A DNA stretch of 39,036 nt from assembly GCA_965369945.1 (NCBI GenBank), contig CBDUST010000005.1, positions 1 through 39,036 of the forward strand, written 5' to 3'. This DNA is from JADFNO01 sp965369945 (GTDB lineage Bacteria; Planctomycetota; Phycisphaerae; Phycisphaerales; SM1A02). Made by a program: the position numbers and the translations under genes. Shown here piece by piece: positions 1 through 8,548 of the stretch (the stretch's first letter is position 1; each line of letters begins with the position of its first letter). The notes beneath the pieces are model-generated. The model searched no databases and was not told where the DNA came from. It saw only the letters and a list, made by a program, of their open reading frames with translations.

Positions 1-68
1 GTTGAGCAATTTTATATACGGATGTCTATCGTAAATACAGGCTTTAACCGGCACGGAAGCCGAAGGCG

Positions 69-1853
69 ATGAGCGGCGCACCAGCAACACCCAAGATGGG
101 ACGGCCAAGAGCTGATCCAGCCTCCCAGGCGGCTCGCGGGACTCAGCGATACCGGGACTCCCAAAGGGGCAAGGCCAAGCCCGAGCCACCGGTCAAGCTC
201 CTGGTCGATGACCCGCCGAAGCTGCCGGAAACGCGGGCCCAGTGGCGGAAGCTGCTCAAGAGCTTGCCGGGTTACGACCCATACCGTTACACCGGTGGTG
301 CCAAGTTCGACCCAGACACGGCCATTGAGGCCATCAACTTCTTCCACAACCAGCTAACGCACGTCAAGGGAAGATATGCTCGCAAGCCGTTCTACCTTGA
401 GCGGTGGCAGATGGCGACGATTGCCAACCTGTTCGGCTGGATTCGCCCGGACGGTACGCGTCGATTCCGCAAGTTGTTCCTTTTCGTGCCGCGTAAGAAT
501 GGCAAGACTCCGATGGCGGCCGGCCTGATCCTCAAGCTGCTGACCGAGGGCGAGCCGGGCGCCGAGGTGTACGGGGCGGCTTCTGGTTACAAGCAGGCAT
601 CGCTTGTCTTTCAGCACGCCCGCGGGATGGTTTTGCAAGATCCGAAGCTGAACGCGGACCTCAAGATATACAACTCCACGACCGACCGATCGATCCAACT
701 GAAGTCGGACTACTCGACCTACAGCGTTATCTGTGCCGAATCGTCCTCGCTGCACGGCTTTAACTCTCACGGGTACGTGGTCGATGAGGTTCACACCCTG
801 CCAGTCGGCTCCGAATTGATCGACACGATGGAAACGTCCACGGGGGCGCGGTTGCAGCCGCTAAGCATCTACCTGACTACCAGCGACTACGAGCGACCCG
901 GCAGCCAGTGCAACGACATGCATGAGTACGCTTGCAAGGTCCGCGACGGCGAGATCGATGACGCGGAGTACCTGCCGGTCATCTACGAGGCTTCGATCGA
1001 CGACGACTGGCATAGCGAGAGGGTGTGGAGGAAAGCCAATCCGAACTACGGGATCTCGATCACGGAGGATTACTTCAATAGTGCGTACCGCAAAGCCAAG
1101 CAGTCTCCGAGATTCCTGAACATCTTCAAGCGCTTGCACCTGAACATCCGAACCGAATCGGTCGTTCGTTGGATCAACATGGACGATTGGGACGCTTGCT
1201 GCGGCGACGTTGATCCTGATGAGCTGAAGGGTTCATCGTGCTACGGCGGGCTCGACCTGGCGGCCTCGTCGGACATGACGTGTTTTATAATGATGTTTCC
1301 GTTCGATGGCCAGTACAAGTTCCTGCCGTTCTTTTGGCTGCCGCGGCGGGCGTTGCAGCACGAAAGCGACGGCGGCAGTAACCGATCCAGGGACGCCGTG
1401 GCGCTGTACCAGAAGTGGGAGGCTGCCGGGTTGATCAAGGTGACCGAGACGGACGTAACGGACTACGGTGTAGTCAGAGAGGACCTTCTCAAGCTGGCGG
1501 AAATCTACCATATGAAGTCGATTGCGGTCGATCGACTGTTCCAGGGCGTCCAGCTTTCAGAGGAGCTGGCGGAATCTGGTCTGGACATGGTCGCATTCGG
1601 GCAGGGTTTCATGTCGATGGCCGCGCCGACACTGGGGCTGGAAACGGCATTGATTGGCCACACGGTGGAGCATGGCGGCAACCCGATATTGCGATGGCAC
1701 GCTCAGAATATCTGCGTGGATGTGGATGCCGCGGGCAATATGAAGCCATCCAAGAAGGGTTCAGCGAATAAGATTGACGGTATCGTGACCATGATCATGG
1801 CCTACGGAATTGCAAGTGTGTGCGATGACCTCGCCTCACCAGGGATATTATAG
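69..1853 (+). CDS. terL: Terminase large subunit (TerL)
   Basis: This is the ATP-driven DNA packaging motor and headful/cos nuclease that docks on the portal. The 594-residue product has the usual length for the HK97-type Terminase_1 family. A Walker A-like VPRKNGKT lies at residues 140-147 and a Walker B YVVDEVH at 236-242. The C-terminal RNase H-like nuclease shows GGLDLAASSD (393-402), the acidic AVDR (487-490) and the closing NKIDG aspartate near 570. The ATG at 69 follows a weak GAAG-type site; the N-terminal 40 residues are basic and low-complexity. No small terminase gene is visible upstream because the window begins only 68 bases earlier; those bases are AT-rich (TTTTATATA) and may hold a promoter, but I cannot define one. 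The portal gene follows after one tiny ORF, the standard packaging order. Confidence 0.96.
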   Translation: MSGAPATPKMGRPRADPASQAARGTQRYRDSQRGKAKPEPPVKLLVDDPPKLPETRAQWRKLLKSLPGYDPYRYTGGAKFDPDTAIEAINFFHNQLTHVKGRYARKPFYLERWQMATIANLFGWIRPDGTRRFRKLFLFVPRKNGKTPMAAGLILKLLTEGEPGAEVYGAASGYKQASLVFQHARGMVLQDPKLNADLKIYNSTTDRSIQLKSDYSTYSVICAESSSLHGFNSHGYVVDEVHTLPVGSELIDTMETSTGARLQPLSIYLTTSDYERPGSQCNDMHEYACKVRDGEIDDAEYLPVIYEASIDDDWHSERVWRKANPNYGISITEDYFNSAYRKAKQSPRFLNIFKRLHLNIRTESVVRWINMDDWDACCGDVDPDELKGSSCYGGLDLAASSDMTCFIMMFPFDGQYKFLPFFWLPRRALQHESDGGSNRSRDAVALYQKWEAAGLIKVTETDVTDYGVVREDLLKLAEIYHMKSIAVDRLFQGVQLSEELAESGLDMVAFGQGFMSMAAPTLGLETALIGHTVEHGGNPILRWHAQNICVDVDAAGNMKPSKKGSANKIDGIVTMIMAYGIASVCDDLASPGIL

Positions 1854-1855
1854 CT

Positions 1856-1999
1856 ATGATCGTTGACATTGCGGAGTTGCTGGGCCTGATTATCATGGGC
1901 GTGGGAATCGCGATGATGCACGCGCCATCGGCGATAATCTTCGCTGGCTTCGCTATTCTCGGATGCTGTTTTGCCTACAGGCGGAAAGGGCAACAATGA
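1856..1999 (+). CDS. Small membrane protein between terminase and portal
   Basis: A 47-residue ORF fills the gap between the terminase stop and the portal start and overlaps the portal ATG by ATGA. Two hydrophobic stretches (about residues 8-21 and 25-40) followed by a basic C-terminus (YRRKGQQ) suggest one or two membrane segments. Tiny hydrophobic proteins are often found at this position in siphovirus packaging operons, but I know no assigned role. The tight coupling on both sides and the clean hydrophobic profile support a real gene. Confidence 0.6.
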   Translation: MIVDIAELLGLIIMGVGIAMMHAPSAIIFAGFAILGCCFAYRRKGQQ

Positions 2000-3576
2000 T
2001 CGGGAACCTTCTTTACAACACTGCCACGCTGCGCAATTCGCCTCAATGGTTGCTTGATTCATTCGGCTCCTCGCCGACATCGTCCGGCATTCGCGTGAAC
2101 GAATCGACGGCCTATACGTACTCCGCGGTTACATCCGCCATCCGTCTGCTGTCCGAGGCGGTCGGGTTACTGCCGGCGATTACCTACGAACGGACAGAGC
2201 GCGGTAAGGATCGACGCGCCGACCTGAACATCTATAAGCTGCTGCATGACCAGCCCAACGAGTTCATGACCGCAATGACCGTCTACGACACGGGAATGGG
2301 CCATCTGAACACCTGGGGCAACGCCTACCTGGAGATCGAATGGACCCCGCGGCGTGACGACGTTGTGGCGCTATGGACACGGACACCTGACACGGTTCAG
2401 CCGGAAATCGACGATGACGGCAATCTGCGTTACCGAATCCAGATGCCGCAGATGGGCCATCGTTTCGTGCAACCCGAGGACATGGTCCATGTTCACGGGC
2501 ATTCCTTCGATGGACTTGTCGGCATGTCGCCGATTCGCAAGGCACGCAACGCCATAGGGCTGGGCCTTGCTGCCGAGGGTTTCGGGGCTTCCCTGTTCGG
2601 TAACGGGGCGCTTCCGAGTGGACTCCTCAAGACTGATAAGAATCTCGGTCAGGAAGAAGCTGATGAGCTGCGTCGCATATGGAATGACCGCCACCAGGGC
2701 GTCAACAATGCGCAGAGGACCGCCATCTTAAAGGGCGGCTTGACTTGGGAGGCGATCGGAATCCCGCCGGAGGATGCCCAATTCCTCGAAACCCGCAAGT
2801 TCCAGGTTACCGAGATTGCTCGATTCTTTCGGGTTCCGCCGCACATGATCTTCGATATGGAGAGAGCGACATTCTCGAACATCGAGCATCAGGGTATTGA
2901 CTTCGTAACGTATTCGCTGGCCTCTTGGCTGAAGCGGTGGGAAGGGGAGTTGAATCGCAAGGTCGTCCAGCCGATTGGGAACGAATTGGGCATCGATCTG
3001 TTTGTGGAATTCCTGGTTGATGCGCTGTTACGGGGCGATTCCAAAACTCGCTACGAACAATACGCGAAGGCCATAACCACCGGATGGATGACACGCAACG
3101 AGGCGCGGGAGAAGGAAAACATGAATCCGCTCGACGGGCTAGACGAGCCGCTGGTGCCGACCAACAACATGACGCCGGTCGGTGCGGAACCGGACAGCCA
3201 AGGCCCGGACGCCGAGCTGGTAGAATCTGCCAAGATGGTGGTGACGGATGCCAAGCACCGGGTGATGAACAAGGAAGCGGCGCGGGTCAAGGCTGCCGTA
3301 ACTCGTTACATAGACAAGGATAACGTCCCGGCGTTCATCGCCTGGGCAGACAGCTTCTACGACTCGTTCGATGGCGACATCAGGAAAACCATGGGCCATT
3401 CGCAGCGTCACCTGTGCAAGCTGACCGGCACCGAGCAGGTAGATAACCCTCGCCATTACTGCGAGCAGAGCCATGCCGAGATCATGGATGTGATTAAAAA
3501 CAACGACCCGGGCAACATCGGCCCGGCGATTCTAGAAAGGCTCGAGCAATGGAAAACGACGGAACGAATGATATAG
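1996..3576 (+). CDS. Portal protein, HK97 family
   Basis: This forms the dodecameric ring at the capsid vertex through which DNA is packaged and to which the tail joins. The 526-residue product carries typical Phage_portal features: an N-terminal SAVTSAIRLLSEAVGLLP helix region, the MVHVHG and GMSPI core segments, and KFQVTEIARFFRVPPHMI with the following IEHQGIDFVTYSLASWLKRWE stretch in pieces along residues 270-320. I chose the ATG at 1996, which overlaps the preceding stop as ATGA, over an upstream in-frame ATG at 1963 that would overlap that gene. The C-terminus beyond about residue 410 is an unusual extra helical domain that overlaps the start of the protease gene by 28 bases; its cysteines and histidines (HLCK, HYCEQSH) could bind metal, which is speculative. 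Confidence 0.95.
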   Translation: MIGNLLYNTATLRNSPQWLLDSFGSSPTSSGIRVNESTAYTYSAVTSAIRLLSEAVGLLPAITYERTERGKDRRADLNIYKLLHDQPNEFMTAMTVYDTGMGHLNTWGNAYLEIEWTPRRDDVVALWTRTPDTVQPEIDDDGNLRYRIQMPQMGHRFVQPEDMVHVHGHSFDGLVGMSPIRKARNAIGLGLAAEGFGASLFGNGALPSGLLKTDKNLGQEEADELRRIWNDRHQGVNNAQRTAILKGGLTWEAIGIPPEDAQFLETRKFQVTEIARFFRVPPHMIFDMERATFSNIEHQGIDFVTYSLASWLKRWEGELNRKVVQPIGNELGIDLFVEFLVDALLRGDSKTRYEQYAKAITTGWMTRNEAREKENMNPLDGLDEPLVPTNNMTPVGAEPDSQGPDAELVESAKMVVTDAKHRVMNKEAARVKAAVTRYIDKDNVPAFIAWADSFYDSFDGDIRKTMGHSQRHLCKLTGTEQVDNPRHYCEQSHAEIMDVIKNNDPGNIGPAILERLEQWKTTERMI

Positions 3577-4553
3577 ACCTTAATGCCGGAACCATCAGGT
3601 CAATGAGCGACCTTGCTTGTGACCTCCAAGCGGCGCACTTAGAGCTTCCGCGCGGCAGACGCACCGCGGCCCTACGAGCAGCCTATGCCGCATACTGGGC
3701 CATCCTGCCGTCCAAGCTGGATGCGATCCTGGCGTTTCTGGAATACCGGGCCGAGGTCGGCACGCTGCCCGGTGGGGACATCGAGGCGGCCGTTGCGCAG
3801 AACCGGCCACGACCTATCCGGAAATTCAGCGGCGGCGTTGCGATGCTTCCGTTGATCGGCGTTCTGTCCCAGCGGCAGGACATGATGACTGATACCAGCG
3901 GAGGGACTTCGGTAGAGAGGTTCGCCAAGTCGTTCAAGACGGCTCTCGATGATGAGCGAGTTGGGGTGATCGGGATGGAAGTCGATACCCCTGGTGGCCC
4001 CATCAGCTTGATCCCGGAGCTGTCTAAGATGATCTTCGATGCCAGGGAGCGCAAGCCTGTAGTGGCCATTGTGAACACGATGGCTGCCTCTGGTGGACTC
4101 TGGCTGGCAACCTCGGCCTCTGAGGTGTCGATAACGCCCAGCGGCGAAATGGGCTCTATCGGGGTCGTGGCGATGCACACTGACGAATCGGTTGCCGCCG
4201 AGCAGGCCGGACGAAAGACTACGCTCATATCGGCCGGCGAAAAGAAGGTTGACGGCAATCCCTTCGAGCCGTTGAGCGACACGGCACGCGAGGACATTCA
4301 AGCACAAGTGGACATCTTCCACGGAATGTTCATATCGGCGGTGGCAAGGAACCGCGGCGTGTCGGCAGCGGATGTCCGCAACGGGTTCGGGCAGGGTGGC
4401 ATGGTGGGCGCCGAGGAGGCTGTCAAGTTGGGTATGGCCGATCGGGTGGAGACGATGGATCAACTGCTCGAACGGCTGGGAGCACGGCAGAAGTCGCGGA
4501 ACACGGCGGCGGCGGCCGGGCGGCGGCTGGCGATGGCAAAGGCAGGGATGTAA
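3549..4553 (+). CDS. S49 (SppA/protease C-like) capsid maturation protease
   Basis: The 334-residue product is a ClpP/crotonase-fold serine protease of peptidase family S49, used by many phages to process scaffold and capsid. The nucleophile is probably Ser181 in MAASGG, preceded by VDTPGG (145-150). Lys233 in the GEKKVDGNP segment is 52 residues later, the same spacing as the Ser-Lys dyad of Bacillus SppA, so it is the likely general base. The N-terminal 90 residues are helical and charged and could serve a scaffold or targeting role. The gene lies between portal and capsid, where the maturation protease is expected. The start overlaps the portal end; an AAGG stretch about 8 bases upstream supports ATG 3549. 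No separate scaffold gene is visible. Confidence 0.93.
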   Translation: MENDGTNDIDLNAGTIRSMSDLACDLQAAHLELPRGRRTAALRAAYAAYWAILPSKLDAILAFLEYRAEVGTLPGGDIEAAVAQNRPRPIRKFSGGVAMLPLIGVLSQRQDMMTDTSGGTSVERFAKSFKTALDDERVGVIGMEVDTPGGPISLIPELSKMIFDARERKPVVAIVNTMAASGGLWLATSASEVSITPSGEMGSIGVVAMHTDESVAAEQAGRKTTLISAGEKKVDGNPFEPLSDTAREDIQAQVDIFHGMFISAVARNRGVSAADVRNGFGQGGMVGAEEAVKLGMADRVETMDQLLERLGARQKSRNTAAAAGRRLAMAKAGM

Positions 4554-5104
4554 TGCGAGCAGCGATCCTATGCCCTGGCCCGTCGTTACAGGCCTATCTC
4601 GACCACCCGACCTGGGCTGACTTGTATATCGGGGTGAACCGTGCCGTTGAGGCGTTGGCTTGTGATTGGTGGGTCTTTGGCGATCAAAAGTGTTTCGATA
4701 TGTACACGCCACGGGGTGTTCCGAAGATATTCACAAGGCGCAAGTGGACCGCAATCGAAAGGGATAACCACGTCAACGCTGATGCGTACCAGTGGTCCAA
4801 CTTCCCCATCCTTGAGAATCGTCATCCACAACTAACCTACACCATGAACATCGCCATCGGCGTTGCGGTGTGGCTGAAGGCCAAGACGATCACGATATAT
4901 GGCTGCGATTGGAAGGGTATCGAGGATTGGGATGGCCGGCCGTTTCCCGGCCCCTATCGCAGTGATAAGCGGTGGGAACACGAGGAACACGCCTACAACA
5001 TCATCGTTCGCTGGTGCAATAAACTGGGTGTAACGTGTCGTCGATGGCAAGAAAATTCCAACCGAAACGCAATGGCATCCTTGTCAATCGGTCAGCGGGA
5101 CTAG
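4553..5104 (+). CDS. Rossmann-like DUF115/MptE-like protein
   Basis: The 183-residue product begins with a beta strand and glycine loop (AAILCPGPSL, residues 3-12), followed by GVNRAVE and later TITIYGCDW. This resembles the Rossmann-like fold of DUF115/MptE-like and some glycosyltransferase-type proteins, which start with GxGPSL and carry a later GCD motif. I infer nucleotide or sugar-nucleotide binding; the substrate is unknown. It starts with TAATG overlap on the protease stop, so it is translated with the head genes although it is not a known head component. It could modify the capsid, DNA or cell surface. The family call rests on motifs only. Confidence 0.6.
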   Translation: MRAAILCPGPSLQAYLDHPTWADLYIGVNRAVEALACDWWVFGDQKCFDMYTPRGVPKIFTRRKWTAIERDNHVNADAYQWSNFPILENRHPQLTYTMNIAIGVAVWLKAKTITIYGCDWKGIEDWDGRPFPGPYRSDKRWEHEEHAYNIIVRWCNKLGVTCRRWQENSNRNAMASLSIGQRD

Positions 5105-5328
5105 ATGAGGCAGGTTGCGAACGGGTGCTTGATCGCGTCATGGAGGAGTTTTCCGACGTGCTATGTCAGGTCCACGATTTTGAGCTTGTCAAGGGCTCCA
5201 GCCGGACATGCCGTTGTACCAAGTGCGGCGAACGTGTGCCGGTAAATCATGCCAATTGGTACAAGCAGGGGCTTAAAGACGCGAGGCGCGAAGCGGCGTC
5301 ATGCGTTGTTTCACGTGAAACTACATAA
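5044..5328 (+). CDS. Small zinc-ribbon-like protein
   Basis: A 94-residue ORF overlaps the preceding gene by about 60 bases in another frame. Near residues 60-66 it has CRCTKC, followed by GERVPVNHANWY, which could form half of a zinc-binding knuckle. A GTG at 5035 is an alternative start, three codons upstream. The long overlap and weak ribosome site lower confidence, but the cysteine pattern and coding-like composition argue for a real protein. No function can be assigned. Confidence 0.5.
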   Translation: MARKFQPKRNGILVNRSAGLDEAGCERVLDRVMEEFSDVLCQVHDFELVKGSSRTCRCTKCGERVPVNHANWYKQGLKDARREAASCVVSRETT

Positions 5329-5346
5329 TGGCATTTGACCACCTGC

Positions 5347-5374
5347 TTGACATCCGCCACCCATGTTGTATCGT
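5347..5374 (+). promoter_or_regulatory. Candidate promoter for the major capsid gene
   Basis: TTGACA (5347-5352) is a perfect -35 hexamer, followed after 16 bases by TATCGT (5369-5374), a partial -10. It lies in the only sizeable non-coding gap of the head region (5329-5564) and would drive extra transcription of the capsid gene. I see no terminator or gene in the rest of that gap. Confidence 0.5.
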
Positions 5375-5564
5375 TGATGTGACAACTGAATAGTTGGTCG
5401 CGCTCGGCTCGGCTTCGCACAGTTCGGGGTCAGGTCGGTCGCGGCAACGTAGAACCACCAGCGGCACAGTTCCAAAGGCACGGACTACTCACGTTCACCA
5501 GTTACGTTGAACGTCGGTAGTGCGTGTCTTTTTTCGTGCGCCGGCAACGAAAAGGATTTCGACC

Positions 5565-6950
5565 ATGAACAGTTTGAAAGAGATGCGAGCGGAACTGCTG
5601 GCATTGGAAAAGACGGCCTCCGACTTCCATACGAAGATCGAAGCGGCGGAGAAAACAGACGAGGGAGCTGGCGAGGATTTGACCAAAGGCTTCGACGATG
5701 CCATGACGGCGATGGAAACCAAGACCGCCGACATCAAGCGGATGGAAGCAGCACTGGCACGCGGCGACCGATGGCAGCGCATTCAGGACAGGTTGAACGA
5801 CACCAAGTCAGCCACCCACCGGTTGCAAACGGAAGTCAATCCGGATGGCGCCCCGCAAAAGGTCGTGATCCCGGCTACGGCGTTCCGTGCGCGGAAACAT
5901 GACAAGCTGCTGTTTTCCAGTGAAGAGCAAGCCTACAGCTTCGGTCGGTATTGCATGGCCACGCTGTACCACCACGACAGTTCAAAGCAATGGTGCCAGG
6001 ATCACGGTATCATCTACGGTGCGACCTTGTCGGGGAAAAACAACGCGGGCGGTGGGGTTCTGATTCCCGACCAGTTCATGGCCAGCATCATCGAGCTAGT
6101 GGAGACCTACGGAGTCTACCGTAACTTCGCAGACGAAGCTCCGATGACCAGCGACACTTTGATTTGGCCGCGACTAACCACCGACATGGTGGCCTTCATT
6201 GTCGGCGAGAGCGATGACCCGACTCAAAGCGATCCGGCGTGGGATAGCGTGAACCTCTTCGCGAAGAAGGCCGTTGCGATGACGGTCATTCCCGAGGAGG
6301 TCAGTGAAGACGCGGCCATTAACGTGGCACAGAAAATCGGCGAATCCGCGGCTCGGGCGTTTGCGTTCCTTGAAGACACGATTGGATTCGTGGGGACCGG
6401 CACCCAGGCACAGGGCGGTATCATCGGCCTTACGACGCTGCTGAATGACGGGAACTACGCGGGTACGGTCTACACGGCGTTGACCGGCAACACTGCGTTT
6501 TCCACTCTCGACCTGGCGGACTTTGAAGCCATGGTCGGAAAGCTGCCGCTGTATGCAAGGGCCGGAGCACGTTGGTATATCTCGCCACCTGGCTTTGCGG
6601 CCAGTATGGGGCGCCTGATGGATGCTGGCGGTGGCAACACGATAACCGACCTCGCCAATGGCGTTCGCCCGCAATTCCTGGGTTACCAGGTTTCCGAGAC
6701 GTTGGTGATGAACAGCACGCTAACCGCCCAGACGAGTACGGACGGAATCGTCCTGTTCGGCAATCTTGCACAGTCCGGCATCTTCGGCAATCGACGACAG
6801 TTTGCGTTGGCGAGCGATGCGGGTGGCAAGTATTTCGACAAGGGCCAGATCGCCATGAAGGGCACGTCGCGCTTCGACATCACCAACCACACGGTCGCGA
6901 ACGCAACGACCGCGGGTGCCATGATCACGATGAGCACCCCGAGTTCGTAG
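5565..6950 (+). CDS. Major capsid protein, HK97 fold
   Basis: The 461-residue product is the main shell subunit. Residues 1-90 form a charged, helical, coiled-coil-like segment (the delta domain, a built-in scaffold normally removed by the protease). The shell domain begins near residue 125 with the N-arm LSGKNNAGGGVLIPDQF, then VYRNFADEAPMTSD, the SVNLFAKKAVAMTVIPEEVSEDA beta hairpin/spine region, an A-domain with FGNLAQSGIFGNRRQ, and a C-terminal DKGQIAMKGTSRFD strand. I place the start at ATG 5565 because AAAGGA sits 8 bases upstream; an in-frame GTG at 5520 lacks such a site. It follows the protease as expected. Confidence 0.95.
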   Translation: MNSLKEMRAELLALEKTASDFHTKIEAAEKTDEGAGEDLTKGFDDAMTAMETKTADIKRMEAALARGDRWQRIQDRLNDTKSATHRLQTEVNPDGAPQKVVIPATAFRARKHDKLLFSSEEQAYSFGRYCMATLYHHDSSKQWCQDHGIIYGATLSGKNNAGGGVLIPDQFMASIIELVETYGVYRNFADEAPMTSDTLIWPRLTTDMVAFIVGESDDPTQSDPAWDSVNLFAKKAVAMTVIPEEVSEDAAINVAQKIGESAARAFAFLEDTIGFVGTGTQAQGGIIGLTTLLNDGNYAGTVYTALTGNTAFSTLDLADFEAMVGKLPLYARAGARWYISPPGFAASMGRLMDAGGGNTITDLANGVRPQFLGYQVSETLVMNSTLTAQTSTDGIVLFGNLAQSGIFGNRRQFALASDAGGKYFDKGQIAMKGTSRFDITNHTVANATTAGAMITMSTPSS

Positions 6951-6958
6951 GGAGTCCT

Positions 6959-7129
6959 ATGACGATTGAATTTGTAAGATCTTGGCGCAGACATCGGAGG
7001 GGTTCCACTTGGAGCCCTACCGATGGTGTCGCCAACCTCTTAGTCCGGCGGGGCATCGCGAAGCTGGCCGAACCCGAGCCAGCCGCGGCACCCGCTAGAA
7101 GCAAACAGAAACGAGGAAAACGAAAATGA
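6959..7129 (+). CDS. Small basic head-associated protein
   Basis: The 56-residue ORF starts 8 bases after the capsid stop behind GGAG and overlaps the next gene by ATGA. The pattern of an N-terminal strand, then a DGVANLLVRRGIAKL helix, matches the short proteins often found just after the capsid gene in siphoviruses, whose role in head completion is not settled. The tail end (KQKRGKRK) is strongly basic. Confidence 0.7.
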   Translation: MTIEFVRSWRRHRRGSTWSPTDGVANLLVRRGIAKLAEPEPAAAPARSKQKRGKRK

Positions 7130-7581
7130 TTCACGCAACAGCATGCAAGGTACTGAACTCCACGCCACCGGCGGCGATCCTCGATGACACGAGCGCGGTG
7201 TTCACCGAGATCGATACGGCGGGCTTCGACTACGCTACGATTAACGTGGCGCTCGGTGCCACAGACATCGGGATTACCGCGTTGACCGTGACGGAATCGG
7301 CAACGGCAGGCTCTGGCCACGCGAACGTAACCGGTCTGATCTGGGGCACGAGTGCGAACACGGACGGTGACACAAGCACGCTCCCGTCTGCGACGAACGA
7401 CAACAAGATTTTCATTTTCGAGATCGACCTGAGCAAGCGCAAGCGCTATCTCGATTGCACGATTACGTTCGATGACGGTACTGTTGGCGGATTCGTAGCG
7501 GCCCAGACGCATCTATTCAAAGCGGCCTTCCTGCCGGTCACTGCTGCCGAGCGTGGCGCCACCGAAATCCTGCGTGTGTAA
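7126..7581 (+). CDS. Putative head decoration or virion structural protein
   Basis: The 151-residue product is rich in Thr, Ala and beta-strand patterns (DYATINVALGATDIG, DCTITFDDG) and ends in EILRV. It lies between the capsid and the connector genes. The composition and place suggest a capsid decoration or other virion surface protein, but I do not recognise the family. It is translationally coupled to both neighbours: ATGA overlap upstream, and the next ATG follows its stop directly. Confidence 0.65.
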   Translation: MIHATACKVLNSTPPAAILDDTSAVFTEIDTAGFDYATINVALGATDIGITALTVTESATAGSGHANVTGLIWGTSANTDGDTSTLPSATNDNKIFIFEIDLSKRKRYLDCTITFDDGTVGGFVAAQTHLFKAAFLPVTAAERGATEILRV

Positions 7582-8166
7582 ATGGCGGCCATCAAGCAAA
7601 CTGTCGCACCGACGGCCGAGCCTCTGGACATTGAGGAGGCAAAGCTGCACCTGCGCGTGACCAGCGATAAGGAGAACAACCTTATCGCGATGCTGATCAA
7701 GGCTGCGCGCGGCGCGGCTGAGTCGTACACGTACCGGCAGCTTGTGACCGCGACGTTTGAGTGGAAGCTGGACCGATTCCCATGGAACAGCGAGGTGCTG
7801 CGGCCACCGTCTCCGCCGCTGATTACCGTCGGCTCGATAACCTACGTGGATCAGGCGGGCGCTCTGCAAACGTTCGCGTCTTCCGACTATGCGGTTGATA
7901 CGCACAGCGCGCCAGGTCGGATTTCCTTGGCGCACAACGTGAGCTGGCCGGACACGCGGGATATCGAGAACTCCGTCACGGTGACGTACAACGCCGGGTA
8001 CGGAGCAGCATCGGCAGTGCCGGAGCAGATCACGCAAGGAATGCTGATCGCGTTGGGCAACTGGTTCGAGAACCGTGAATCCACGATCAGCGGTACGATC
8101 ATCAGCAAGGTGCCGCTGTCGGTCGAATCACTCTGGAACCCATTCTGCGTACCGGTGGTGGTCTAA
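7582..8166 (+). CDS. Head-tail connector (phiE125 gp8 / HK97 gp6-like)
   Basis: The 194-residue protein starts with PLDIEEAKLHLRV, the hallmark of gp6-like adaptors that sit beneath the portal, followed by a helical AARGAAESYTYRQL, a LDRFPW strand and RPPSPPLITVGSITY. It continues with an AGYG and a VPEQITQGMLI helix. This architecture fits the phiE125 gp8 family adaptor. It is followed directly by the stopper and tail-completion genes, the usual order. Confidence 0.88.
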   Translation: MAAIKQTVAPTAEPLDIEEAKLHLRVTSDKENNLIAMLIKAARGAAESYTYRQLVTATFEWKLDRFPWNSEVLRPPSPPLITVGSITYVDQAGALQTFASSDYAVDTHSAPGRISLAHNVSWPDTRDIENSVTVTYNAGYGAASAVPEQITQGMLIALGNWFENRESTISGTIISKVPLSVESLWNPFCVPVVV

Positions 8167-8483
8167 TGAGAGCCGGGCGAATGCGAGACTGCATGGTGTT
8201 GCAATCGTCCACGAACACCATAGCGGTGGGTGGCGAGCGGTCGAAGACCTGGACGGACAAGAGCGAACTGTTCGCCTTCCTGAATCCGCTATCAGGTGTG
8301 GAGTTGCAGACCGCTAAGGCGACTAACGCCAAGGCGACCCATGAGATTCGGATCAGGTATCAGGACGGCGTAACGCCGAGAGATCGGCTGAAGTTTGGAC
8401 AGCGGTTTTTTAACATCAAGTCGGTCGTTGACGTAAGCGGCCGGAATGAGGAGCTGGTGCTGGTGTGTGCGGAGGATGTTTAG
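8166..8483 (+). CDS. Head-tail joining protein (SPP1 gp16 / HK97 gp7-like stopper)
   Basis: The 105-residue product has the RMRDCMVLQ opening, a W-T-D-K strand, the HEIRIRYQDGVTPRDRLKFGQRFFNIKSVVDV core and a short ELVLVCAEDV end, all typical of the Phage_H_T_join family that closes the connector after packaging. It begins on the TAATG overlap with the previous stop. Confidence 0.9.
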   Translation: MRAGRMRDCMVLQSSTNTIAVGGERSKTWTDKSELFAFLNPLSGVELQTAKATNAKATHEIRIRYQDGVTPRDRLKFGQRFFNIKSVVDVSGRNEELVLVCAEDV

Positions 8484-8492
8484 CGCGGCCCA

Positions 8493-8533
8493 GGGCGCGG
8501 CGTCTTGGTGCCCACACGCCGGGCGCCGCGTCC
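8493..8533 (+). other. GC-rich hairpin between connector genes
   Basis: GGGCGCGGCG (8493-8502) can pair with CGCCGCGTCC (8524-8533), ten pairs with one G-U, enclosing a 21-base loop. It lies in a 65-base gap just before the gp10-like gene. There is no T run, so it is not a standard terminator; it may shape RNA stability or translation. Confidence 0.45.
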
Positions 8534-8548
8534 ACTAATGAAAGAACG

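Noticed and set aside
3672..4712. A 346-codon open frame on the minus strand across the protease gene
   Set aside because: It is the antisense shadow of a clear S49 protease; its translation is low-complexity, His/Arg/Pro-rich and shows no domain.
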